DNA from: Manis javanica
Taxonomy: Eukaryota > Chordata > Mammalia > Pholidota > Manidae
DNA: 64,000 bases
NCBI RefSeq assembly: GCF_040802235.1
Contig: NC_133158.1
Span: 164,583,401 to 164,647,400 of the forward strand
Reading direction: 5' to 3'
Shown: in pieces, positions 33,901-48,087 of the stretch
Layout of the letters: every line of letters starts with the position of its first letter
How positions within the stretch are numbered: position 1 is the stretch's first letter
Notes under the pieces: generated by a model
Told to the model about the DNA's origin: nothing
Database searches by the model: none
Seen by the model: only the letters and a program-made list of their open reading frames with translations
Position numbers and translations under genes: made by a program

Positions 33901-36900
33901 CACTTCCTACTAATCTTATCAACCTGGCTCAATAAAAATAACGCTTTAGAGGCAAACTAATGAGCTTAATTTATTTTCTATGATTCTGTGCTGACTTACT
34001 CATTTACTCGATTTGCCAATATTGACTTGCTAAATTTTAATTCTTCTAGGTACAATTGTTGATATTTTTCCAATTTAGTTTTCATCAAATCTTCTTTGTG
34101 AGTTTTTGTGGAGAGTTCAGATTCCAGCTCTTGAATTCTGAGTTCCATTTCCCTTTTAAGGGAAGCATTATCATTAGCTCTCAACTGCTCTACCTTCTCT
34201 TGTGATGACACTTGTACCTAAAGCAAATTAAAAGAATAAATTTTTAAAATATCTGAATAATTACAGTATATTTGTTTTCTTTAGTTTTGAGACAATGATT
34301 CAGAGAGCAACTTTAAATGGGAAAAAAAAAAGACCTGAACTTTAATATATTTATCAGAACCTCAACTGAATTAAATTTGCACTATAAAAATAAAGTTGAA
34401 TCTTTATTTTAGTAGTCATAATCTGACAATTCAAAGAATAACAATCTATTTAAAATATTTTAAACTAAACAACATTATCCAAAAGTACGGTATAATTTTT
34501 AAATCACAAGTTTGGTATAATCAGTCATAAAAATAAAATGATTATCTAGTGAGAATCATTCTGAAAGATCAACTTTTTGATAATTATTATGGAAACTGAA
34601 ATATTTAAAGGGAGCAACACATGCTACCATCCTTCCAGAAATCTGTAAAACCAAGTGCTGTAAGTAGAGGGAACACACAAAATGTCTATTTCCAAAATGT
34701 AATCTGCAGTGCAATGAAGTAAGGCACATTACAGATTAATAAATTAACCCATAAAGATAGACTGACTTCTTTTAGTTTCTCTATTTCCTGTCTTGCTCTT
34801 TCTTCTGCGAACCATCTGCACTGTTCTACTTGGCAGTGTTCTGCTAAATTCATTTACCATATGAGTTTTGAGGTTTACTATTTCCTGTTCCAGTTTCTTT
34901 GTCGTCTTTTCTAGCTTTTCACATTTCTTCTGGAGTGATGTCATAGACAACAGCATCTGTTCAACTTGATTTCTTGTAACTGCAGGTAGGCATTCTGAAG
35001 ATGAAATTTCCAGTGCTGTAGTGAGATTACCAACCTACATGCATAAAAGAATAGAGTTTGGTAAGAAGAAGATAGACTGAGAATAGACCAAGTCAAAGCT
35101 GCTATCAAATTTTAAAATAAATTTGGTTACAGTAAAATGTTACCCATATGTCTTGCCAATGGGTTTCAGCCCCGGGCAAGTTCACTATGGACTCAGTGAG
35201 ACTGAGGAATGACAATGGGACATTCTTGGGGTACAAGTGGTTATTACCTGGCTTGTTCTCCTGGCATAGGTCAAGCAATAGAATTACATCTGCATCCAAC
35301 AGTCTGCAGGTCTGTAATCCTCCTCCCTCTCTGCCTCCACACACAGCATTGGGCAGAGCTCTTTATATAGTGACTCAGGCAATAGCTTATTGCCTGTGGG
35401 TGTGGGAGTGGTAGCCTAGCAGTAGGCCAGTTACATCATCAAGTAGTTTAGGGTCAGGTGAGGAGTCTAGCTCTAGGCAGTTCAATTTTCCCCACAACAT
35501 ACCACAGTAGAGTCTTAGAAGAGTGAACCTTGAAATTACTCAGATTACCAAGAACAAAGGTAAAATCACCAGGAGTCACAACAATACATCCTTTATCGTC
35601 ATCATTTTTGCCATACAACATCTGCACTTGGTTTTAGACTTTTCTATTTTTCTATTATGGTGCCATGTCTTTCCTCCATTAAATGATTACATCAATAAAT
35701 GCCTCCCAAAATAAGGCTGGAAATAAGACTAATTAATGATCCAGAAATATGGATTCTAATGACATAAGCCTATCTCTCAACTACAAATGCTTTGTGCTAA
35801 TTTAAATCATATTCCAAGGAGATTGATTGTCAGGGTTGAGAACTCACACATCCCAGTATGAAATTTTAGTGAGATGATGCATAGTTTTTTCGAAAAATGC
35901 CACAATTCCACAGTAATATCTGTAATCCTTTCTTACTTTCCACCAAATAAGAAAATGTAATAAATGAAGAAAGAAGCAGCAAAAGAAAACCTACTGGAAT
36001 TTCAGTGATACTGAGCTAGGAAGAACAACTTTCCTTTAGATATACTGATTATTTGGTAAGACAGGGTGAGTGGATGTGGTGGTTTTACAAATTCTTTGAC
36101 ACATTTCCCATGAAATTTCCTCCCCTTCAATATGTGTGGCCTCAGTAACTGGTTTCTAGTGAAGATAAAATGCTAGAACTGCTTCGTGACCCCTAAGGCT
36201 TGGTTAGAAAATGTAATACAGTTTCCATCTGATTCTCTTTCTAGGGAGGCTCACTCTAGAAACCTGGCCCGCTTGTTGTGAAGCACCCCAGGGTGCCTAC
36301 TAGTGAATCCTGCATGTGTCAGCTAAGACTGCCAAACGTGCACGAAGAGCCTTTAGGTGATTCTAGACCCCAGTGGTGCGTCATCCCAGCTGATGCCAAG
36401 TGAAGAAGCTGACCTCACTGAGCCTTGCCTAAACTGTCCATTTGTGAACAAAATAAATGCTGTGCCACCACTCCCGTCTTGTGTTTGCTCTCCTGCAGCC
36501 TTGCAGCCATGCATCAGCCATGTGGTCATGCTACCATGTTGCCCAGAGCACTGGGCAGAGCTCTTTATATAGAGTCAATAGCAAAGTATTTTCCACAAAT
36601 GTAGTGAGCTAGCCGACCAGGACAGATGAGAATCCTGGCTGTAGGTACCTTCACTTTATCCACACTTGCCTAGAAGCCCTTGCTTTCATTTCAGCCTCTT
36701 CAGGGGCCATCAAGCTTCCACTCAGTCTCCTGGAAGCCCTGCTGATTTTCATTCTGACTCTTCACTACCTCCTTTCAGGTTCCACCTATCACCTGTTTCA
36801 AAAGCACTCCTTATTGTTTTAGGTTTTTTTTTTTAATGGCAGCACCCCATTTTTAATATCAGTATCTCTGCCAGTGATTTATTGCTGCATGATAAACCAC

Positions 36901-39900
36901 CCCAAAACCTAGTGTCTCAAAACAGCATTTATTTTGTTCACAAATGGTGGTGGCAGTGCCAAGGACAGAGTGAGATGGCTGCGGGGACAGAGAGGCCCAG
37001 AGGCAGATACCGGCTTGCTGCATGCAGACTCACTCTGAGTGGGCGAGATTCTAGTGATTGACCTGCCACCACGGGGATAAACCCCAAGAACGTTCCATTG
37101 TCATTTTTTAGTCTCATTTAATCCATAGTGAACTCATACAGGGCTGAAGCCCATTGGCAAGACAACAAGGAAAGAAAATGACACTGGAACTTGGAGGAAG
37201 TGGGGCTCTTGCTACAAAGCAGCTGAAAGTAAAATCAATGAGCAAGATAAGCTAAAGAAAATGATTACACATAAAGGAACTAGGCCTTACTAGGGTCAAA
37301 TATATGGTTCCCAATCTTAGCCTCTCCACATGTCTAATTGCCAAGTAATTCTAAAAGAAAACGCTTCTGAGCTAAGATCAAATCCAGGGTGCTGACAGGA
37401 AAACAGGTTCTAAGGCTGATGCCAAGACTAAAACCCTTTGTTAGGACCTCAGAAAGATTTACAGTGGTGCCTCAAATTCCTGAGAGAACAGATGCAAACA
37501 CAGGCAATTTCCCATGAACCAGACAGAACAGAGAGCTCAGAGGAACAGCAAAGGGCCACGGAGAGGCATTCCCATGAGGAGTAAGTCTTCCTCAAATAAC
37601 TAGCAGCCTGCAGCAGGCTGCACTTCTGAATTGCTCTGGACCCATGTGTCCCCAGTTTTCCATTCTGAATGGGAGAGTCCTGAGCAGGTCTGCGGAATGT
37701 CAGCTCTAGGGGGGTGGTAGGCAGCTTGGCTCTTCACCTCTCAAACTTCATGTTGAGGGGAACTGTACCCCAAGGGTTAAACTCCAGAAACCACAGCCCA
37801 GGCCCCTGTCCCAGATCTCAGACTCAAGCCTGAGCCGGATGCCACCATCACTGAGGCTTGGCAGGTAGGTACAGGGTACGGCTGAGTGGGGTTTTCTTAT
37901 TCTCTTTTCCTTTTTTTTTAATTGAAATGTTTTATATATCTTGACCAGTGTTTTGGCTACATGGATATATATTCTTGTTCTCTGTCCTTTTCCTACTGTA
38001 AGTGTAGCTGACATAACATATTACACTGGTTTCAAGTATATAACATAGTGATTGCAGTGTATTTTTCATGTGGGAGGATAATTTAAAATTGTCCTTTTTA
38101 AGTGTACCCATACTTCTAAAACATTCATTCATTCCTTTAAAAAAAGGCAGGGTGTGGGCCAACCTTGCTGACTTGCTCCCAGTGAACAGAATATGGGGAA
38201 GGTGAGGCTGTGTGAATTCCAAGGCTGGTAACCCGGGGAGGCCACACGTTCTGGCTGCCAGGCCCAACTATAGTCCCAGCCGATGCCCAGCGCCAACAAC
38301 CAGACATTGAGTGAACTAGCCTCCAGATGACTCCAGCCTCAGCCTTCCAGCCGTCCTAGTTGAAACTGAAGGGAACAGAGACAGGCTGTCCTGGCCACAC
38401 ATTTCCTGACGGGGCTTGTGAATAGGATAAATGTTGTTTAAGCTACTGAACTGGGGAATTTGTTAAGGTAAACCAGGTAAACAGAAAAGTGGTGGGAAAA
38501 GGGGATAATAAGAAAACTTACTTAGACAAAGGCTCTCTAAGAAGCAAAAAGTCTCATTGTGAGTTGAGAGAAGCAAGTGGTAATATGCAAGATGACTGGG
38601 AAAGAGTCCTCATAAAATTTGGTTTGGTACTGGCATAAGGATGGACATACAGAGAACTGTACTAGAATTGAGAATACAAAATAAACATATCTGTGGTGAA
38701 CTGACAGTCAACAAAGATGCCAAACAGTTAAATGGGACAAGAAGAATTTTTTTAACATGTGATACTGGGACCACTGAATATCCACAAACAGAAGAATAAA
38801 ATCAGGCCTCTGCCTTATAGCATATATACAAATTTAACTGAACATGTAAGAGCTCAAATTATAAAACTCATAGGAAAAAACAAAGACGTATATCTTCATG
38901 ACTAGATTTGGCAACAGTTTCTCAGATACGACACCAAGGGAGAAAAGCTGATTAACTGGACTTCATCCAGACAGTGAAGAGGCAAGCCATGGAATAGGAG
39001 AAGATACTTGAAAACCTTTTATCTGATGAGGGATTTCTATCTACAATATAGGAATAACGCTTACAATTCACTTACAAAAAGACAATCCAATATCAAAATG
39101 GGCGAAGGAATTGAACAGTCCTTCAAAGAAGATATACGGATAATAAGCATATGAAAAACACTCAACATCATTATCAGAAAAATGCCAATCAAAAACACAA
39201 TGGGATGCCATTTCACATCCACTAGGATGGCTATAATAAAAAAGACAGATAATGACGTATGTTGGCAAGAATGTGGAAAAACATCGGAACCCTCAAGCAC
39301 CACCTATGACAATTTAAAATGGTGTAGCCACTTTGGAAAACAGACTGGCAACTCTCCAAAAGGTGAAACAGTTACCATATGTAAGTATATACCATTCAGA
39401 AGTCTATACCCAAGAGAAAGGAAAACGTAAATGAAAGGCTCTACTGATAAATCACAGTTCCCAAACCACTACATTTCCAGCAGCTATCTCTATTCAGCTG
39501 CTCCACCAAATACCGTCACAGGTTAGCTAGTACGGTGTTATCTCAGAAAAGCTGACCCAGAGGTTTACAACTGGTTAAGTGCTATACACCTGTAAATTCC
39601 AGTTCTGGCTGCATAATGAAGGAAGGCAAACTTAGAGTTTTTTCATAGTGAGGGGGGAGGAAAAGAGCATTTGATTAAATAATTCTCCTCTATTAGGTTA
39701 AGTGCTTTCAAGTTTATATTTAATTGCTTAAAATACATTTCGAATAAAAATTTTATTGGATTAGTGCTTCCAAGGAAGGAGAAATTAATAGGTAGGGTAT
39801 AAAATAAACAACAGCTAAAATATTTTAATTTATACAAGGGTAGATACCATGCATATCAAATAACATTTACCCCTAGACAAGCTTATACTTGGATTCTGAC

Positions 39901-42900
39901 AAGATTACATATCATTAGAAGAAATGTAAAATAAGGGCTAAATGTAAACTGTTCTGCACAGACCAGATGATAAATGCTGAAGAGAGTAGGCTAGTAAGGC
40001 AGTTAGAGCTTCAGGAGAATGAGGTGTGAGCAGGTCTGAGTAATGCAGGATTAGGCAAGAGGATCAGAAACTGAGGAGACAGGAAGGACACATGAGCAAA
40101 GGCCAAGAGATGGTGAGATCACCCCAGTTAACTCAGGATAAAATCACGTGGCAGGGAAATAAAAACCTACATCCACCCAGTAACTTGTAAATGAATGCTC
40201 ATACCATCATTATTAACAGCCAACAAGTGGACACAACCCAAAGGTCCATCAACTTATGAATGAGTAAGTGGTTATGCCACACCGTGGAGCAGTGTTGACA
40301 GTAAGAATAGATGAAGTACTGATATGTGCTGTAACATGATGAACCTTGAACACTTTCAGTGAGAAGCTAGTCACAAAGGACCACATATTGTGGTTCCACT
40401 TATACGAAATATCCAGAATAGGCAAATCTTGAGGATAGAATGTAGACTGGTTGTTGCCCGGGACTGGGGAAGAGGGGAACTGGGGGTGATGGCTAAGGGA
40501 TACAGAGTTTCTTTTTGGGGTGATGAAAATTTCTACTTGAGTGCAGAGATAGTTATGTGTCTGTGAACATACTCAAAGATACTGAGTTGGACATTTTAAA
40601 CCCAGGAATTGTACGGTACATGAATTATATCTCAATAAGGCTTAAAAAGCCCAGTGGCTGGAAGTAGATAATTTTCTCAATTCTCTGTTTTGGGATACAT
40701 ACTACACATAATCTGAATCTTTCTACATTTTTCCAGTATATCCAAAGGGGAAAGGAAACGAGGGAAGTATCTAATTTCAACTGGTTTATACAATGTCCTT
40801 TTGTACAAATTACCTTGAAATCCACAAAATAAATGAACACAGATTCTATATCCATTCACAACATTAAACATGAGAAAAATGACAATTTTCTGAAACATTC
40901 CATTAAACATTATCCTCTGATTTCATCTGGCTTGCCTCATCATGGCAAAAGAGAGATCTATAAAAAACAATGTTTAGTACTAAGAAAACAAAGTCTCAAC
41001 TGATGTGAGGAATGATATATAATTCTCAGCTTTCTTAAGGATCAATTTTCCTTAAAATTTATATATAAGAATTATATATAAAAATTACATATAAGAAAAA
41101 ATGTATAATATAAATGACAGAACAAGGGTCAGAGTTTAAGAAATAAGTACATTGTAAAGGTAATTGTTATAAATTACAATGAAAATAGAAAGCTGTCCTT
41201 AGAAATTCATATTCTAAAACAGTGTACTACTTAATAAACTATAGATTAACTGTTGATATGTTAAATTTCATACATACTTCACTTGTGACTTGATTTAACT
41301 CCTTTAAGTCCTGTGTCTTATCTTGTACATTAATATGGTAATGTGATGTAACCTCTAGTGAAGCCTCTGACATAGTTTGTTGCATTACAGTGTCAGCCTG
41401 TTCTCATTGGAGTTGTCTCACACCTACCTAAAATTACTCATTTTGTAAATCACTTTACTATTAAATTATTTTAGTAACATATCACTCTAACATGTGTGTT
41501 TTGAGAAATATCACTGCATTCATCAATTCACCTTTTCCTCATGTGTACACATTCCTGTTTATTGGATTCGGTATGATCCTCAGGCCTATTAATCAGTATT
41601 ATGCACGTAAGACGAGGAATTCAGCCCTACTATCCACTCCCCCTGAGAATTTGCAGCTTTACAACCTAGTGAAGTCTCAAAAAGAAATGGGCATGTAAGT
41701 GGGACTAGGGGTGGTAAATTCTATATGGTGATTGTATATAGTGTCCTTCCAACAGATCCCCATCGAGAATAAATGTGAAGTTATACCGAAGGGACTCCGG
41801 CCCTAGGTGACCAGGCCTCTCCCTTCCCCCTTGACCTTGGCTCCTACAACTCACCCCATTCCTGGTGTACATGAATCCTGCCACTGTGCATTAGTCTGAA
41901 AAAGAGCTCCAATTAAGACTATTACAGTTCTTTTTGTACTGGGCTATGTACAAACCTAGGTCTTAGAATCTCTCAACTACATTTCTCCTTGAAACAAGAA
42001 TTGTGAGCATACTATTTGTAAACATGTTTGAAGTAAACTATAAACAGCAATGGGAAGATTCAATCAAATGTGGTTTTGTTATAGCTCAGCACATTTGTCC
42101 CAAATTATGATACACTGGAAAGTAGATGCCTTTAAAACAGCTGGAGGTCATAAGAATACATGATCTGAGACTAAAATATTTCCAAATTTAATTCAAATTG
42201 ACATGAATCAAAATAAAATTACACCAACTAAAAATGTATAAAAAGCTACTGAAGGAAAAGGACTATGACATACAGCATCTGCCCTTCATTTCATCTGGGA
42301 ATTCTGGAATTAACTGTCAAGGTGATCCACTTAATTGTATTTAGAGGTTCATATTAGGTATGAGCATTTCCATTTATTTGCTTCATCATGGTATTAAAAT
42401 TATTATTTTAGCAGTATAAGACTAAATTAATACTATCAGTAACAATTTATAACTTAGCCTGTTAAAATTTCATACTAGACACAAGTGTCTTTCTTCAAAG
42501 TAAAACACCTGCCAGGTCTAATTTTTGTGTTGGATACAAAGCATGCTTTTAAACAGATTTACATACAGTCTACGTATTTAGTCTCTATATTTTTGTATTC
42601 ACTAGACTCAACATTTAGCCATAATCAAATATTACTTTGAATTTTCTTTCAGGACGTTTGAAAAATATTTACTTTCCTGGATACTTACTTCTCTTTCTCC
42701 TTTCTCACTTTCACATTGATTCAATCTTTCTTTGAGATGATTGCAATAGTTGATTAATTCATTTCTTTCTTCTAGCGTAAGCCTTTTTTCATTTCCAGTT
42801 TGAAGTTTTTTTATAATTTCCATAAACCTGTTTTGGATGTTAATGAGTGTCTTTTCTTTATTTTCAGCTTTGTTCTGAGCTTCACACAGTTGCTGTCGGA

Positions 42901-45900
42901 GCAACTCATTTTCAGTTTGTAGTTTAGATAATCTCTCTTCTAAGGATTCCTGCTTTGCGATGTATTTATTCAGTTTTTCTTGTTTCTTTTGATACCTGTG
43001 TTCAATTTCCTTCTTTTGGCACTGTGTGTGGCTTAGGTCTCTTTGCACATGTTCTAAAACCAAAGTGTTTTCTCTGAGGGTATCTCTTGTGTGACATAGC
43101 TCAGTTTCCAGACTACTGAATTTACCTTCAGCTTTAGAAAGCTGCTGAGAAAGAATCTCATTTTCTTCTTTCAGGTTAGACATGTCAAAATTAATTTTGT
43201 CCCGAAAACAAAACCACTCCTCTCTCTCTCTCTGCAGAGCAAGTTCTAGTTTTCTTCTTGATGCCTGACTTTGCTCATAATCATGGACAGCAGCAGATAT
43301 TATAGAATGGTGTGATTGTTTTATTGTGTCTACTTCCATTCTTAGCCTGGCGATTTCATCCTGCAACATACGGTGTTTATGCAACAGATCTTCTTTTTCA
43401 TGACTATCAGAAATCTAAATAAAACAAAGCAGACTTTCAGCTAGCACTCAAATAAGACTTATGATTTCCTCTGAAAACCCGAATGTTTACACAATGAAGA
43501 GGTTGGTAATAAATGAATATCTAAATGAAAAAAAGTTGGATCCAAACCTCAAACTTTATACAAGCATTATTTCCCAAGAGTTCAAAAATTTAACTGAAGA
43601 CAGTGAGTCCATGAATGTAAAAAGGAAATCAAGAGAGAATTCTCAAGAATCTCAGAATTAGAAAGACCTTTCCCTGAATTATAACTTAGAAGGCACAGAT
43701 TAAAAGAATAATAAATCTAACTAGAGTTCAGTGGACAGTCTGAAATTTCACCTATTCAGCTACCCTAGAATAAGAGCCTTAGATCAGCATATATTTAGAC
43801 GATTAAATTTCCTAATTTTTTCCTAAGAATCACCAAACTTCAGCTTTAACTCATTTCTTGTGAGTCTCAGATTATTTTTCAACTCTAATTTGCCTTGTTT
43901 GATCCTCTTCCTCACACTTTTACATACAAGAAAGTCCTGAATATATATAGATAGATAGATCCTCCCTATCACATTCCTCATTCATTTCTGCTTCTTGAGA
44001 CATTTTAAGTTTGTAACTACTAAAATTTTATAGACTTCTTATTGCTTAATGATCTATTGACTCTGAAAGTCTAGTTCAAAAGATAATTTCATTTGAACTA
44101 TGTTGTAATACTAAAGCATAGTAATCAATATTAAACTAGAAATTTAACTTAAAATATTACCCAGACCCAAAGGGGTACCTGTGGGTGGTTAAATACACTT
44201 CCATCAAGCTTTTCTTGTTCTTCCTTTGCTGTCCTTTCTACATCTAGTAGTTCTGCTGACAAATGTATATATTTAGTTAGAATGAATTATTTATAATGGT
44301 TAGATAAAAGCTATAATCTTTAAAAAACAGAAAATAACATTTTGTCATTTGAGAGTTTAAGCTTAATCTTTAGCTGAATACTTACTTCTTTAGGAAATAC
44401 TTCTAAATTATCTACAACTTCAACAAACATTTGGGGAGTACTAGAAATCCCCGGGTTAAAAGCATACAAACATCTCAAAGACTCATTCAGAGATCCACCC
44501 ATCTGACATCAATAAACAAAACAAAAATTTTAAATACAGTAAAAACATATAAAGGTACAATATACTCTATTTCTTACTAAGAATTGTACCATTTTGACAA
44601 CATACTAAGCTTCAACTACATAACTCAGGGTCCAAAATTATTGTTACTTTTTACGCCTTTATTAGTGTATACCCTTCCTTTTTACCCAAAATGTTTGACT
44701 CCACTATTTGACAAACTCCTTTTCCTGTTTTAAGATTCAGACTGCCATGTAAAGTCCTCCTTTATTAGGGCTACCTTTTCCCAGACAAATAGGTGTCTCT
44801 TTCTTGGGGACTACCTTAGTGCATTATAAATTTTTCTTGTATGCCTTAACAACATGAACTGAAAATTATTTATCTATGTGTTTAGTCCCCTTTGCTCTGA
44901 ACTATAAGGGACAATCTCTTAAATTATCTTTGTATAAATAGTCTTTTTTTACTTTACTCAATAGTTATTTATTGAATTCCAGCTAAGTAAAGGTTTAAAA
45001 AAGACCATGGATAAAAGGAGTCAGGAATGGGTTTTTCAGAGACAGTGCCTGTGCTGAGACTTAAACAAGTGAGATTAGCCAGACCCGAACGGGTAGACAG
45101 GAATGCAGAGATCATGCAAGACCATTGCAAGACAAGCAGAGAAGCACACAATGGGGGTAACTATTTGATTGAAATACAGGGATTGGTGAGGCTGGCATCC
45201 CTAGAATTCAGAATGATGGAGAAGAGGGCGGACAGTAGAAAAGGCTAATGGTAGAGATTAAGGTAGAAGTCAGATTACGAAAGGCTTATGTGTAATTTAG
45301 GATGCCTGGACATAAATGTATTTTAGAGTGGTTCATGGCTGTATTTATATCTGAGATAGGTAACTCTAAATGCTGTGGAGAGGGATGAATCTGGGGACAA
45401 GCGAATAAATGGAAGGAGACATAAATATTATAAGGCAATAATTCAAAATAAAGATGAAATGGGCCTGAACGGAGGGGACGTTTCCTGAAATACTTAGGCT
45501 ATAAAATTATCAGGACCCAGTGTAAAATAAAAGTCCCTGGAAAACTCTGCTCATTACTTTGTAAAGGTATCAGCTAAGAAGATACATTTTCTACATGAAC
45601 TGTTTAAAGTCGCTTCTATCTATTCTGTAGTTTTTCCATCTCACGTCTTCCAGTGTGGCAGGAGTTTGTGTAGGTGTTTTGTTTTAAATATCCTGCTTTT
45701 TGGATCTGCCAAGCTTGTGAGGAAATGCAGTGGCAAGCAAGTCAGTTGTACATATATATAACTGGGCTGACAGTTTGTGGTCTCTACTTTAGGATATACC
45801 TAAAAATCTTTTGTAACTACAATGTTAATTCTAAAGGTAAAATGAAAAAGAAGCTAAAACTATAGGGTTAGAAAAAATATTGTGATTCATTAGTACAGAC

Positions 45901-48046
45901 CTGGACCTATGACTGATGAAGGGCACCGAATTACCTGGTGCATAAACTAGAGCACACATTACAATGGTTAATCAATAGACTGGGTATCCTAGCAGAATTA
46001 AAATTGGTTTTCTATATATTAGTTTTAAATGATACAATATTCCTTAAAACCAACATTCCTTGTGAACTATTTATTCATTAAACAATGTGTACATATTGAG
46101 GCAGCACTATGTAGTAAATTACCAATAATTCCCATTACTCCTGGGAAAGGCAATTCTAAATTTCTAAATTATACAAAATCATAGAAGATAAATGGAATAT
46201 TTTAGTATTTCATTTTGGAAGGTGGTCCTTTAGTAACACTGAATGTACTTATAACTAATACTTGTGAATTCAGGGCTATAAAAATAAAGCTAGGAAACTA
46301 TGTTTTGTCTGAGTACACAATTTTTTAGCTACCTACCTCGTTTCCCCAATAGTCCCTCAACTCTAAATACCATCCTGCTACCCACTCTCATGTATATTTT
46401 CAATACTAGCCTAAAAGAAAATTACTCTTTCTCCTAATTCTGTATCATTATACATAGCTTTGGTGAAAATAAAGAATACCAATGTCTTGCTAAAAGGTAT
46501 TGTTTGGTTGTAGGTTGCATAAAAAGAGTAAACACAAAGATTTTGCCACAAAATGATTTTTGAAAAGTCAAAACTATGTGAAGCCATGCAGAGGTGATCT
46601 AGGGTTGAAATCTCTATGCTTTTCTCTTACCTTCTTTGCTCTCTCTGTTTTCTGGAAGCTGTGATTCACACATGTCATTGAGTGTATAATCCCCTAACAG
46701 ATACACTGCTCCACTATTAATCTTTTCTTTATCTCTTGAGGTCATCTGTCCAAATTCTGTGGATGCTGACTGATTTTTGGTCATTGATGATGGTACAAAT
46801 GGATGTTTCTCCTTAGTTTTCAAATTCCTAGATCTGTGATGAGTCTTATTACTGAGAATGATGCTAGTAGAATCCCAAACTGAAATGTGAAAACAAAATT
46901 TCCATTTTTAGAATGTACATAATGGTACAAATTTGACTAACGTATGCAACATCTTTATCAGAGAAGCAGCCCATGTCCTCCTCTCCCCACCAAAACACAC
47001 TGCTCCTTCATGGCTTATGGCATTTTACATGGCCTATACTGCCCTTCACGTAGTTAAGTTTAATTAACTGTCTCTCATTTTTTTTTTACTTTTATATTTT
47101 CTATTATTACTTACTTTCATTTGCTGTGTATTCCACAGAGCTTTGTCTATTAGGAATTGACTCATCAAGATATGAATTTTATTGTTATTAGTGAAATTCA
47201 TATTTAACTACTTATTTTACATTTAAGGATACATGATAGATGGTATTGAGTGTTGTAGAGACATGGGTTTCAAAAAACTTTCAATTAATGGTACAACTTT
47301 AATTACAATTATGCACCAATAGCTTCAGAATTTACTTGTTAAGCCTGGATAAACATCATAAATTTACATTAAGAAAAGACAACCTTGAGTGACCTAATTG
47401 TTTCCAAGTAAAAAGAGGACAAGTCTTGGCCCAAAGAGTTTAGAGTGCCATGAGACAGGAAATGAATATATAACAAAATGTCCCATTCTTTTAAAAATCA
47501 AATTTGTAAGAATTAAACGTTTTAAAACAAGTGAGAGAAAAAAGCAAGAAATGTGGATGGAAACTCTGAAGCCCTTCCACCCCAAGGGCTGGTTTAATGG
47601 TTCATCCATGAGGCCCACATGGCTTAAAATGGTGGTTCAGAAAATCACCCGGGAATCGCTGGAGTCCCAAGATATATCTGCACATGGGCCCCAAGAGATC
47701 AAAACTATTTTCATCAAAACACTAAATGTTATCTATCATTTTCACTCTCATTCTCTTACAAGCATATGGTGGAATGTTCCAGAGATACGGCATGTAATAA
47801 CATCACACCTCTAATGGTTAATGGGAGGTATGATCGTATATGCCTGTATTTAAATTTTTTCAGTTTTAATTTCTAATAACATGAATAGCAATAGATATAA
47901 CCCATTTAACTAAAAGTTCTTTAGAATTCTCAATAGTTTTTAATACAGAGGAATCCTAAGACCAACATTTCACAATTACTATTTTAAAAGTCTGCCAAAT
48001 ATTCATTAAAGTATAATTAATTACTTCCCCCACTATTAATAATCGA

Positions 48047-48087
<41 letters not shown>

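Noticed and set aside
43461..43661. 66-codon plus-strand frame (Lys/Glu/Asn-rich) in the short intron
   Set aside because: On the wrong strand for the gene, no splice signals, and not similar to ANKRD26 coiled coil.
44386..44502. Exon-like 117-bp segment with a 39-codon frame and GTAAGT donor on the minus strand
   Set aside because: The preceding exon ends in phase 1 and this frame needs phase 0. Joined as is, it stops after a few codons and also breaks the next exon. Skipping it gives the conserved join [10 protein letters not shown].
48048..48084. (CA)n tract as a CRISPR-like or functional array
   Set aside because: Simple dinucleotide microsatellite; CRISPR arrays are not expected in this nuclear mammalian DNA.
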